From NCBI GenBank assembly GCA_004369085.1, contig ML210394.1, forward strand, positions 7,916 through 38,557: a stretch of DNA of 30,642 nt, in the 5' to 3' direction. The notes beneath the pieces are model-generated. The model was not told the DNA's origin and made no database searches. It saw only the letters and a list, made by a program, of their open reading frames with translations. The DNA is from Coprinopsis marcescibilis (taxonomy: Eukaryota; Basidiomycota; Agaricomycetes; Agaricales; Psathyrellaceae). Numbering within the stretch: position 1 is the stretch's first letter; each line of letters starts with the position of its first letter. The position numbers and the translations under genes were made by a program. This document shows, piece after piece, positions 1-10,700 of the stretch.

Positions 1-426
1 ACTGGAGGTGAGTTTGACTTTTTAGCATGATTTACTGTCTAATTTTGAATTCTAGGCTTATATCAGAGTATCTGGGCCAGATGGGAAGAAATGGATCTTT
101 CCGAAGGCACACACGCACTCACACATGGTTGGGATATCCTTTTCAAAGGTGTCACATGGAACTACAACACTAAGCCAAATGAGGGGATGCACTGACTGCT
201 CAAAGCCTTCTACCAGTATATGACAAACTTCAAGAACTTTGATGAGACGGCAAGTGTAAAATCTTTGGGTGCTAATTTGAAATTTTTCTAATTCTCCTCT
301 CCAGATTTTGAAGCTTGACCACTGGAACTATGTTGCATCCTACATCCAAAGCAGGATTGATTGGTATGATGGAAACAGTGAATTTATTGAAGATATTGAT
401 ATTCCAGAGCAGCCACAACAGCCACA

Positions 427-510
<84 letters not shown>

Positions 511-1316
511 GCAGCAGCAGCAGCAGCAGCAACAGCAACAGCACAAAGATCTCACTCGCAACCTTACAGTCCAGGGTTTTGGGGAGAACTCAGGGAAGCA
601 AGCCTGAGTCAAGATCTCTGTCGAATATGACTTCGAGAGGATTTCGTTTGGTTCGCCTAATGGTGGTCGCATCAATATTGCTGCCTTCATTGCCCACCTC
701 AACCAACACCTTGGTGCTCAGTATATGGGTACTCTTCTCAACAAGTTTATCAAGAACAACCCTCTTGTGGCTGGCAACATTGTGCTAAACTCAACGGAGA
801 CAGTAGTATGTTGAATTTATTTAACAGTTTGCCCAATTTCATAGTTTTCATTTAATATTCTAGGCTCAGCAATTTCAGCTTCTCCGAGTAACCTATGAGT
901 TCAAGGTTACGTGGGAGGCTGAAACTGAGCTACTCCGGTGCACTAATGAGTGGCATAAAAAGGGTGAATGTTGGGATACAGTTATTGTCAACGTGGATGG
1001 AAAACCAACATTCGGACACCTGGTAACCCTTTTTACACTCGAGACTAAAGGCCTGCATGCACATATTCCATTGGCACTGGTCAGTCTCTATGATGAGCCA
1101 GTGTCAGAGGTGGAACGGGCACAGGATAAACGCCTTGGACTTTATCGTGTTCGCTGAAAAGCTGGAGCACAGCCACACATCATCCCCGCTCTTGCAATCA
1201 TCTGGGGCTGTCTCTTGGCTCCTACCAATGAGAGAGTGAAGAAAACCGACATGTTTGTCGTCGACATTCTGGATGCTGACTTGTACCTTCGCGTGAAGGA
1301 GCTTTGGTGTGATTAG
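1..1316 (+). pseudogene. Plavaka-1: decayed 3' part of a Plavaka-type transposase
   Basis: This is the C-terminal part of a Plavaka (CMC/CACTA-like) DNA transposase; its 5' part lies beyond the window. After an intron ending near 53, the frame reads AYI..GKKWIFPKAHTHSHM, then after a frameshift near 130, KGVTWNYNTKPNEGMH. These match the KGVTxN..NTKPNE segment of the intact copy in this window (residues 704-716). Inferred introns are 256-304 and 806-863, both phase 0, at the same places as introns of the intact copy. The last exon has LLRVTYE..VTWEAETELLRC and ends VVDILDADLYLRVKELWCD, as Plavaka C-termini do. In-frame TGA stops lie at 193, 605 and 1155, so the gene is broken. A long polyglutamine tract is unusual. 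The family call is strong by comparison with the intact copy; exact exon edges are inferred. Confidence 0.82.
412..545 (+). repeat. CAG/CAA microsatellite encoding polyglutamine
   Basis: A trinucleotide run of CAG, then CAA, then CAG codons encodes about 40 near-continuous glutamines in the Plavaka-1 frame. It sits just after the IDWYDG segment and before the C-terminal domain. The intact Plavaka copy has no polyglutamine at the equivalent place, so this is a lineage-specific expansion. On the minus strand the same run gives a spurious polyleucine frame. Confidence 0.95.
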
Positions 1317-1480
1317 GGACCTTGTAAGTTCCATTTTTAGCCCTAATGAGTCAACACGTCACTAATCATTCTCAAAACAGATGTTATTTAGGAGCTTTTT
1401 TTAGTTTTTCTGCCCCACTTTTTCGTGACATGGTCAGATTACTTACTCACCTTTTTTTACACCTCTGACATATTTTCTAG

Positions 1481-2833
1481 ATCATGCCGGTGTACTACAA
1501 AGCTTGCTGCAACATCTTCAATTCCTTCCGTGCAAAAGTCGCCTACAGGGCTTTTGCTTTCCTCAACCCCACCCCTGGGATTTACGATGCCAATCAAGGC
1601 CCACAGCATGCAGAAAAGCCTGAATTCCAGGACTTTATCCACACTTTCCCCACCAGAGCAAACCCCAACAAGCCGTCATTTTACCATGCATTCATGTTCC
1701 CGCTGCTGAAGAAACAGGGAGTTGCTGAAATCTTCCGTTGCAAGTGGATTGCCCTGGTAAGCTGTTAATTTGTTTTGAAAATCGCTGTTGCTGAGACTTT
1801 TACAGAGCTGTCGTGGCATTGCCTTTGGACCAACATCTGTGCCCGACCCAGCTAATCCAGGTGTTGGGGGTAAAATTGCTGCAAACAGTACGGGTGCCAT
1901 GTGGGGGCTGAATGAACTCACCCCAGGTTTTGTCGCACTCGCCGTAACTGCAGTAAGTTGATCCTGCCCTTGATAATTTGATGTTTTACTGACCAATTTC
2001 AGACTGTATTCTGCCACTCTTCCGACACACAGTTCGCCGAAATTGGCACTGAATCCAACATTAACTACAGTGTAGTTTTCAGCTTTGTCAAGAAAATCAT
2101 TATGGAGAAGCTTGCGGATCCCACCAGTGGCATAAAAGACACGATCGATTATCTTGCTGACAGTGTTTTCAAGAGTGGAAAGGGCAAGAACTTGGGCACT
2201 AACCGGGACATCATTGAGGAGGGGCTGACTGAGGCCTTGGCTGATCTTGAACTGACCTACAGGTCTGATGACGATGTCCCAAACAATGCACAGCCACTGC
2301 AGTGTATCAATACTACATCAACAACAACAATGGCGGTGACAACACTGGCAATGGCAACAACAACAATGGCAATGGCAATGGCAACAACAATGATGGCAAT
2401 GGCAACAACAACAACAACGATGGCGACAGCAGCAACAACAACCACACCAACAACAACAACCACCACCAATGCTGTAATCGACATCGACGATTGTAACCCT
2501 CAAGATACGAATCACATGTCAGACAAAAATGACCCCAACTTTCATGCAGAGCAGTGACTGTCGTTTGCCCATGGGCATTTGCCTCCACCATCTCCTCCGC
2601 ATTCTCAGTCTCTTTCACTCCCAGTACCCCCTCCTCCCAGCAGTCCAGGTGGTGTTCCTCCAGCCAACCCTATTGAAATGCCCAACACTAGTACAGCCTC
2701 AGGTACTTCTCACACGGAACAACCCAACCTCAATAACAATGTCCGTGTGCCAGCAAAGAAATCCAAGCAGAAGAAGAAAGGTGCACCAGCTACTCGTTGC
2801 TCTCACCGTATTGCAACAGATGGCCCCGGCTGA
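1481..2833 (+). pseudogene. Plavaka-associated DUF6532-like accessory gene, copy A (broken)
   Basis: Three exons can be read: 1481-1756, 1806-1952 and 2003-2833, with GT-AG introns at 1757-1805 and 1953-2002, all phase 0. The first ATG is at 1484, but the splice-like acceptor just before it leaves open a lost upstream exon. Features resembling basidiomycete DUF6532 proteins are FRAKVAYRAFAFL, NPNKPSFYHAFMFPLLKKQ, RGIAFGPTS and ELTPGFVALAVTATVF. The second exon is exactly 49 codons, like exon 4 of the intact relative at 27280-29266, and aligns with it (R3, G4, G8, P18, G41, T48). An in-frame TGA at 2555 interrupts the last exon. Beyond it the same frame runs through a proline/serine stretch to a basic KKSKQKKKG tail and TGA at 2831. 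Its function is unknown. It lies 165 bases downstream of the Plavaka-1 transposase stop. Confidence 0.68.
2315..2466 (+). repeat. AAC/ATGGCA-rich low-complexity tract in accessory copy A
   Basis: An imperfect trinucleotide array built from CAA, CAACAA and ATGGCA units. In the frame of accessory copy A it encodes a Thr/Met/Ala-rich linker between the folded domain and the C-terminal tail. In another frame it reads as Asn/Gly. The intact copy B has a Thr/Ser/Ala/Pro-rich linker at the corresponding place, so the disordered character is shared but not the sequence. Confidence 0.85.
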
Positions 2834-3160
2834 GATTGGTGCAATGTAGGCTGCTGCTGAGGCGTAGGTAACTGGGGGGTTTTGCAGTTGTTAGTTTTCT
2901 TGATCATTTATCACTGCACATTCATCTGTACTATATCATATCATGCACATACAGTCTTGTTCACACCCTTTTACCATGGCACAATCATGACACCATCTGG
3001 GCTATTGTGTTTTGGTAAGTGTCTCGCTGTGTCTGGTCTCTTGCGGCTGCCTGGTCCCAAGCCACGTCACAGCGCCCTATCCATTCGGGAGTATTACCTT
3101 TTTTGTAAGTTGATGTTATCATAAAAATTCAGAACGTCTGGACCTTCACATTCCTTTGAA
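2834..3160. other. Non-coding 3' flank of accessory copy A
   Basis: No open frame with family resemblance was found. The stretch follows the final stop of accessory copy A and probably holds its 3' UTR and the distal end of Plavaka-1. I looked here for a counterpart of the Plavaka-2 terminus (TGTCGCAAATTTCC) and saw none. The boundary of Plavaka-1 therefore stays undefined. Confidence 0.5.
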
Positions 3161-3165
3161 TTGAG

Positions 3166-3619
3166 TGTTAAGGATTAAAACGGGATGATACTTCGTGTCA
3201 TCCTGTAATACTATCCCAGCGACTGTTATGGTCGATGGTCTTATTTGTGACTACATTGGAAGTTCTACTCTTGAGTATGAACTAACACTAGACTTCTTGA
3301 ATAGACAATTGGATTGGGTTTGCACTGGAAGAGTATTGGATTGAAGGTATATATGATTGTAACACTTAAGAACGAAGTAAAGAACTATCGACTAAACTAC
3401 ATAGGTTTATATACTAAAAGACATGTGGTTATGGTGAGGCATAAGCCTCATGTGTGTATGTAGGTTTTGTTGAGGTTTAGGTGTGGTTTTAATGAGTCTT
3501 ACTAACTATGAAGTCATGCGCAGTAAGGATGAGTAAGACTAAGATCGAAATGAAAAATGTAAGGTATACATGAGGTATATATCATAATCATATGGTAGTA
3601 AGCATAAATGTTCGTAACA
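3166..3619. mobile_element. Solo LTR (454 bases) with TTGAG target duplication
   Basis: The segment starts TGTTAAGG and ends TTCGTAACA, so it has the TG...CA ends of an LTR, with inverted TGTTA/TAACA termini. It is flanked by perfect 5-base duplications TTGAG at 3161-3165 and 3620-3624. No internal gag or pol sequence and no second LTR are present, so it is a solo LTR left by LTR-LTR recombination. It is AT-rich and non-coding. Its sequence differs from the LTRs of Gypsy-1 and Gypsy-2, so it marks a further LTR family. Confidence 0.85.
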
Positions 3620-3624
3620 TTGAG

Positions 3625-5042
3625 TAACTCTGTTAAATAGTATGTACAGCGCAAAAAAGATAATATGTACAGGAAGCACAGATAATAACAACTTTAATTC
3701 AGGTATATATTAAACTAAATGTCCAAGACGATGGCCCACACTATCTGAATCAGATACTTTCTTGCACTTGACTCTCTTGGTGGGTTATCAGGTCATGTTT
3801 GTTTGATTGTGAAGGGCCTTGTTTCCTTGTGCAGGCGAAATGAATGTGAAGGCATCTTTCTGGGAGAGCACTGGGACCAATGTGGCCTCCCTGGATAGCA
3901 GGGTCACTGTGTCTGCCTTGGCGAGCAGGACTGGTTCCATATCTTGTCTGGTGAGCATATTGCTGCTGCCGTGAGGGGTTTGGTCGAATAACTCTGTTGC
4001 TTTGCGTTTCAGAGTCTTGTCCTTGGCATGTCCTGGAGGGGTGGGCTGTCGCTGTTGGGGTCTCCAACCCTTGGCCTTCAGCACACTGGGATCGTGTGCA
4101 AAGTCACGAATTTTGATCCCAAGTGCCTCCAGAACCTGCTTCAGATCAGGCTGGTTGGGTGGTGGGTGCTTTTTGCGATGTTCTGGGGCTCGATTGGACT
4201 TGAAATTCTTGTTATGTTTGATATTCATGAATATATGAAGCAGGAGATACAGAAGCTGATGTTCAGATAGGCTAAGACGTGGCATGAAAGCTTTGTTGAA
4301 TTTGGTGCTCAAAATAGGAATGGCTTGACTGGCAAATTTGGGGTTCAAGTGAATTCCATTTGGTGCTTAAATTAGCAGCAGGCCCATGTGCTGCTCCAAT
4401 GGACTTGAGCGCCGACCGGACTTTTCCAACATGGGCGAGCTCACGCGCATTGATGCCCTGCTGCATATCCAGTCCTAAACCCTGGCATTCACTGACAGCC
4501 CCATGGTATTTGGCACGTTCCCCAGCTGATGGAGGCCCTGTTTCTCACATGCTTGTTTCCGCAGTTGAGGAGGTCGGTGTGGGGGTACACGGCAGTGCTT
4601 TACTGGCGACAATGTACCTCACGCACCATTAGCTGATCGACGCGGTGGATGGGGTGTGTATGGCTACTGCATTCTTCTATCTGTTCTTGCTGGACGAGTT
4701 CAAAGGTGCAGGCGCATTGGCTGTGCCATATAATTTCACATTGTTTGTGCTGGGCTATGTGGGTGGGCAACAGCCGGCAGCAGCCAAGGAAGAATGGGAG
4801 CATGGGCTGGGGGTTGGATTTGGATTTGGAGGATCTGGCAGGGCTGAGTGTGTTGCCGAGGGCGGAGGATTACGAGTTTGATGCGGAGAGCAGTGAGGAG
4901 GAGGGTGAGCTTATTGGTCGCCTGTTCCGCAGGCTGCGAATGGAAAGTTTCAGCAGCAGCAGCGGGAAGCTGCAGTTGGGGGTGCTGCAAAGGGAAGATG
5001 CATAGGCATACAGCGAGTTTGGTGGAGGGAGGGGGTGGGAGG
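3625..5042. other. Unassigned stretch with weak reading frames
   Basis: No protein family could be recognised. The longest candidate is a minus-strand frame at about 4348-3788 (186 codons, no good ATG). It has a Lys/Pro-rich middle (EHRKKHPPPNQPDLKQVLEALG) and may continue from another minus frame around 4466-4272 containing INARELAHVGKVRSALKSIG. On the plus strand, 4649-5005 ends in a Glu/Ser-rich segment (DYEFDAESSEEEGELIG). Neither has convincing splice structure or a known motif. They may be decayed transposon coding sequence. Gypsy-1 inserted just downstream. Confidence 0.3.
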
Positions 5043-5047
5043 GGTGA

Positions 5048-5572
5048 TGTTACACCATTTCCAATGGTGGAACATGAAGATGGATACGTATTGACTACAG
5101 ATGAGTGTCTTGAGATACAGACAGACTATTTTCGAAGGATGGGACTGTTTGATTACGAGTTGATAGATACCCCTGACTGTCAATCTGGATCTTGGGGGTA
5201 TTTTTAGGAAGATAACAAACACGAGGATATGATGTAGTATATTTTCTTATTTATAGTAAAGATAACAGATGGAACTTATCGATAACATCGATAAGAGATA
5301 AGGATTGTATATATATATTTACCTAAATAGGTAGTTGTACATTAGTTTGATCTCGTTCTCTACTTGTCACTCGATAGTTTTCGAATAAGACTTTTGTTAG
5401 TCTTCTCGTTGACGGATCATCTTACTTGAATCTTCTTGAAACTCTATTGTCTTGACGTTCGTTTGTCTCGACCTACTCGTTCAACTCGCTTGTCTCAACG
5501 ATCTCTTGTCTTGACTCTATCGTTAACTATCGTTAGGCGACTAAGGCGTATCACTCGCCTTGCGTTGTAACA
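5048..5572 (+). repeat. Gypsy-1 5' LTR (525 bases)
   Basis: Starts TGTTACACCA and ends GCGTTGTAACA, flanked on the left by target duplication GGTGA. It matches the 3' LTR at 12804-13433 apart from four substitutions and the assembly artefact there. It contains a TATATATATA stretch near 5310 that could serve as a TATA region. Short palindromes such as TTATCGATAACATCGATAAG lie just upstream of it. An open frame crossing the LTR start is accidental. Confidence 0.95.
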
Positions 5573-5606
5573 GAAGATCAAAACTAATCAAACACAACCT
5601 TGTTGA

Positions 5607-7723
5607 TTGGGACGAGGACCTATTGCCAAAACGGCCAACTACGAACAAACCAGAAACGTCGGACCAACCAGAAGATTGGCAGAACCACCAACCATATCTG
5701 CACCATACTCGAAAGACACAGATCGATCAACGATTAAACGATCAATATCCGATAAAGGAAAGCAACAACGAGAATTTGACCCTACATATGAACAAGATGA
5801 AACCGAAACAGAACCAACTGGACAGACTCCACCAGAACAAGAACAATTTCAATTGAACATTGAACGGTCACAAACAATCCTCGAACTATACCAAGAAACC
5901 GAACGACAACAACGAGTGCAAGAAATTGCCCAACAAAACTACAAGGAGGAACAGAAATTCGTGAATTATCAACCAGAAACTATGGCTGACAAAGGACCAT
6001 CCATGCAAAAGACCACGACCAAGAGAGACAAAGATGAAGAGATAAAAGGCATGCGGAAACCCTCTGAATTCAACGACAGCCGAGACAAATATGAAGATTG
6101 GAAAGAAGAAATCACCCTATATCTCCTTGCCAATCCTGAATGGTCCGACAACAAAAGGATTCTCTTCACCCTATCCTACATGATAGGGGTGTAGAGACTG
6201 GGACTTGGCTGTGAACAGCCAAGCCCATCTCTGTTCTCCTATCACAATGCATCTCGCACCCAACAGTGCCAACATGGTGCAATCATTTAGGCGCCTGATC
6301 GCGTGACCACCGAAACTTCGAGATTCCCGCCCATCACAAGCATCCCTATGCCCTTTCAAACCATATCTCCACCTCAAAACACCTCAGCTCCACTCTTTCG
6401 ATCATCGGGCACCATCTTTGGACTTCACCTCGCTTCCGAGCACCCAACAAAGCCCACAATTGGCTTAGTGCGTGGGAAACCGACCATGAAGACCCAAAAT
6501 AATCGACACACGGTGAATATTTGACTTACAAATTCATTTCTTGTCGCATCTACACCCGTATGTAGGGTTCCACGTTGCTCATACAAACATTCTAGAGTTT
6601 CTTGGCTCAATTTCCCCATTTTATCATTATTTATTTATCTATTTACCAAGTAGTTTAGACCACTATAAGTATCTAGACAGAGCAACCCTCTAGGGACAGC
6701 TCTAGCTCACCCCAGAACCTATCTACTACAACTCTATTGAATCCTTTCTCTTCCAAAGCCACTGCGCTTTCGCTGATTGGTTCCAGCCAGAACCAAACCT
6801 GTCTCTCTCCCAACTCCAACCTCAACTCTGAAACTTACCTGCGAGTGGTCTGACTCATGCCCAAAGCAAGTCAAGTGCCCTCACATCACCCGAAGAACCT
6901 CTCTTCAGGGGAAACCGCATCCGATTGGAAACGAACATTCATGAACGAAGCTCACCAAGGAGAAATGATTGAACTGGGAACCTGGAACACATTCAAAGAA
7001 AAACTCGATGCATCATTCCACGAAAAGGAAAGGGCAGATGTCGCATTCCAACAACTCAAGAATCTCAAGAAAAACTGGAAGGATTCAGGCGAAGACTTCG
7101 TCAACACCTTCAAGAATAAGCTAGCAGAAACCAATTACCAACCCAAACTTGAAGACCCTGCCGACCCTGCCAACAGAATCATTACCAACATTTTTCGAAG
7201 TACTCTCAACAGCAACACACTCGAGAAAATCTGGAATCGAGCCATTAAACCCAACGATCTTCAAATGTGGTACAAATCCATCATCGAAGTATCCAACAAT
7301 CAAAGGATGCTTCAACTCATGAAGAAAGGAATCCAATCTTTCTCGAGAATGACCGTCAAAACCAACGAAGACTACGGAGTACCCATGGACATTGATTTGT
7401 TCAACACAAAGAAACCCTTTGTACGACTCCCCAAAATGACAGATGCTATTTGAGAGGAATGCATCTGAAAGGGATTGTGTTTCTTTTGCCGCAAGGCAGG
7501 ACATGCCCTGAACGCATGCCCCTCTAAACCGAAAGACGGGAACAAACCCTGAACCATGTGGAAACCCCAAAACGAACCTGGTTCTTCCTCTGGAACCAAT
7601 GAGAACAAGAAATACACCGGAAATGCTGCTTTTAAATCCGTCCAACAAATCCTTAGCAACATGGACCCTGAAGAACATGAGAAATTCCAAGACGAGCTCG
7701 AGAAGAACGAGGGTTTTGCCTAA
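5607..7723 (+). pseudogene. Gypsy-1 gag, split by a solo LTR and carrying TGA stops
   Basis: Gag is the structural polyprotein that packages retrotransposon RNA. The frame opens after a TGA at 5604; the first in-frame ATG is at 5982, so the true start is uncertain. A Gln/Glu-rich N-terminal region leads to the gag core (KPSEFNDSRDKYEDWKEEI), which stops at SYMIG near 6189. The core resumes with ETASDWKRTFMNEAHQG at 6911, after a solo LTR. A CCHC knuckle (CFFCRKAGHALNAC) lies near 7480. TGA codons at 7451, 7466 and 7550 sit where CGA (Arg) is likely. The frame ends at TAA 7721. A slippery heptamer at 7711-7717 links it to pol in the -1 frame. It is not functional as it stands. Confidence 0.9.
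6190..6907. mobile_element. Solo LTR (718 bases) inserted in Gypsy-1 gag, GGGG target duplication
   Basis: The segment begins TGTAGAGACT and ends CCTCTCTTCA, giving TG...CA ends, and is flanked by GGGG at 6186-6189 and 6908-6911. Removing the segment and one GGGG brings the two halves of gag into a single frame through SYMIG and ETASDWKR. This is direct evidence that it is an insertion. It contains no gag or pol and matches neither Gypsy-1 nor Gypsy-2 LTRs by eye. A TATAAG motif lies near 6664. An open frame seeming to start at 6857 begins inside this LTR and is not a real start. Confidence 0.88.
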
Positions 7724-7755
7724 GGAGGTCTATACCAACTGTAGCACCTCCTAAG
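7711..7755 (+). promoter_or_regulatory. Predicted -1 ribosomal frameshift signal, Gypsy-1 gag-pol
   Basis: The heptamer GGGTTTT (7711-7717) lies in the gag frame as G GGT TTT, the X XXY YYZ form of -1 slippery sites. It is followed by a 6-base spacer that contains the gag TAA. Next comes a stem pairing GGAGGT (7724-7729) with ACCTCC (7746-7751), extendable by an A-T pair and, past one mismatch, two more pairs, with a 16-base loop. After a -1 shift the frame is open into protease. The arrangement is visible in the sequence; its use is inferred. Confidence 0.72.
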
Positions 7756-10700
7756 ATAGTACGGTCTGTCCTATATGCCGATCCATCCAATATGACTTTG
7801 ATTTCCCCCACAACATTGTCATTTACCAGAAAGAACGGACCCGAAAACGTTGGAACAACCACTCTCGCTGACTGCGGAGCAGACGATCAATTTATTGATC
7901 AGAACTATGCACGAAAGATGTAAATTCCCCTCACTCAACTCTCTACCCCGATCCCCGCACGAAATGTCGACGGTACCCTGAACAAAAACAGTACTATCTG
8001 ATTCTACACAGACGCATACATCACGATTCACGGACGACAATTTAAAGAACAATTCACAGACGACAATTTAAAGAACAATTTTATGTCACAGGACTCGGAC
8101 AAGAAAAGATTATTCTTGGAGCACCTTGGCTTTGAAAAACGAATCCTTTAATGGATTGGAAAAACGGAACACTCTCTTGGCAAACGAAGGAACTCTCGAA
8201 GATTACACAAGCTCTTCTCAAATGCCTTTGAACTAAAAAGACAAAGAAACAGGCAGACCCTACACAGGAAGACATCGATTCGGCCCTCTTACGCGATTTT
8301 CAAGGAAAAGACAGCCCCTACCTCCGAACAATTTGGATTCGGGCTAAATCGACCATTGCACAAGAACTTGCAGTTGCTGAGGACACCTCGGCCCTCACTT
8401 TGGAACAATGAATACCAGAAGAATACCATGATTATATGGACATTTTCGATAAAAAGAAAGCTGACCGATTCCCCGACTCAAAACCTTGGGACCACAAGAT
8501 CGAGTTAAAAGACGGCTTCATCCCCAAATCGTTCAAAACATACAACCTCACCCTGGATGAACAGAAGGAATTGGAGAGGTTTATTCAGGAAAACCTTGTC
8601 AAAATGTACATTTGACCTTTGCAATCCCCGAACGCCGCACCCTTTTTCTTTGTCAAGAAGAAACAAATTGTTGAAGACGGGAAGGTAAAAACTCCTCTCC
8701 GACCCTGTCAAGAATATCGTTACCTCAACGAATGGACAATCAAGAATGCCTACCCACTTCCACTCATTACTGAACTCCTCAACAAACTAAAAGGAGCAAA
8801 GTATTTTCACTAAATTGGACGTGCGATGGGGCTATAACAACATTTGGATCAGGGACGGCGATCAATAGAAGGTGGCATTCAAGACGAACTTAGGATTATT
8901 CAAACCAACGGTTATGTTTTTCGGCATGTGCAACTCTCCAGCAACATTTCAAGCGATGATGGACCATATCTTCGATAAACTCAAAATGGAGGGACGTTGC
9001 ATCATCATCTATATGGACGAAATTCTCATCTTCACCAAAACAAAGGAGAAAATGATTGAATACACGCGAAAAACACTTCAAGTACTAAAGGATAACGACC
9101 TTTACCTGAAACTGGAAAAATGCCAATTTTGTCAAACTCGTATTGATTATCTTGGCATGATCATCGAAGAAGGACGAATCTCCATGGACCCCAAGGAAGT
9201 CACTGGAATTCAAGACTGGCCTGCCCCAAAAACTGTGAAACAAGTATGATCCTTTTTAGGATTCGGAAACTTCTATCGAAGATTCATCTGAGGATATTCG
9301 GAACTGGCAAAATTGATGAATGAACTCCTCCAAAAGGGAATAGCATTCGAATGGACACCACAATGACAAACTGCATTTGACACTCTGAAAAACCGATTTA
9401 CAGAACAACCTGTTTTGATCATGCCCGCTTTGGAAAAACCCTTCCAAGTCGAATGCGATGCCACTGGAGCTGTTCTCACCCAATGCGATGCCAATGGAGC
9501 TCGACACCCAGTCTCCTTCATATCGAAAACGCTCACACCCACCGAACGCAACTACGAGATTTACGACCGAGAGCTTTTGGCTCTCATCTGGGCTTTTACC
9601 AAATGGAGACATTACCTCATGGGAGCCCAACACTCGATCGAAGTATTATCCGACCACAAAAACCTCTCCTACTTCCGAGAAACACGAAAATTGAATCGAC
9701 GACAAGCAAGATGGTATACATTCCTCACCAAATTTAACTATCAATTCAACTATACACCCGGAAGCAAAATGATTCAATCCGACGCACTCTCTTGTCGACC
9801 GGATCATCTCCCGGAACATGGCGATCATGACAACGAAGACATGATACTCCTTTCGGAAGAACAATTCCCAAAAGAAGTCAAACTAAACTTGATGAATGTC
9901 AACCTCCTGACACGAATCTTGGATCAACCGGAAGAAAACTTCGACGTTGGAATGGCAGACAAAATCCAAGATCTTTTGAAAGATAAAGACATCCCAACCG
10001 AACTACAAAAAGATTTGGCAGATTGGCACACAGAATCCAAGGATGGAAAAACGGCACTATTCTTTCATGGGAAGATGTACATTCCCCAGAACCGGGAACT
10101 TCGACGCCAGATCATATGTGACCATCACGACCCTATCCTTGCTGGACATCCAGGAGAACTTGAAACCTTTTACAAGGTCAGTCAGAACTACTGGTTCCCT
10201 GGCATAAGAGGGGCCGTACAAGACTATGTCAAAGGATGCGCCACATGTCAACAGTTCAAGATCAATCGCCAACCATTGAAACTGACCCTTATCCCAAACA
10301 AATCAACAGGATCACATCGACCATTCGCATTTGTCACTATGGATCTCATGTCTGGATTACCACCTGTCGAAGAAAACGGAACAACATACGACTCCATCTT
10401 GATCCAGGTGGATCAAGGACTTACTAAGGGGGTGATTTTCACTCCTTGCAACAAAGAAGTCGACACAGAAACCACAGCAAAAATGATTATCAACTTGACT
10501 TTCAAACGGTTCAGAATCCCCGAAAGAATTATATCCGACAGAGGTCCCAACTTTGTAGCAAAATCACATTGAGAGGTTCTTAAAAGATTGGGGATCGATT
10601 CCTGACTTTCCACTGCCTATCACCCTCAAACCGACGGAAATTCCGAATGAGGACTTCAAGAAGTTCAGACATATTTGGGAATTTATTGCATTAACCACCC

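Noticed and set aside
272..544. Minus-strand polyleucine and polycysteine frames
   Set aside because: They are shadows of the CAG/CAA repeat; the plus frame continues into Plavaka sequence on both sides.
4848..5207. Open frame crossing the left border of Gypsy-1
   Set aside because: It joins flanking DNA to the 5' LTR across the insertion point, and the same LTR residues recur at 12840-13068.
6857..7453. A protein apparently starting at 6857
   Set aside because: Its first residues come from the solo LTR; the real gag frame enters at 6911 from the part before 6190.
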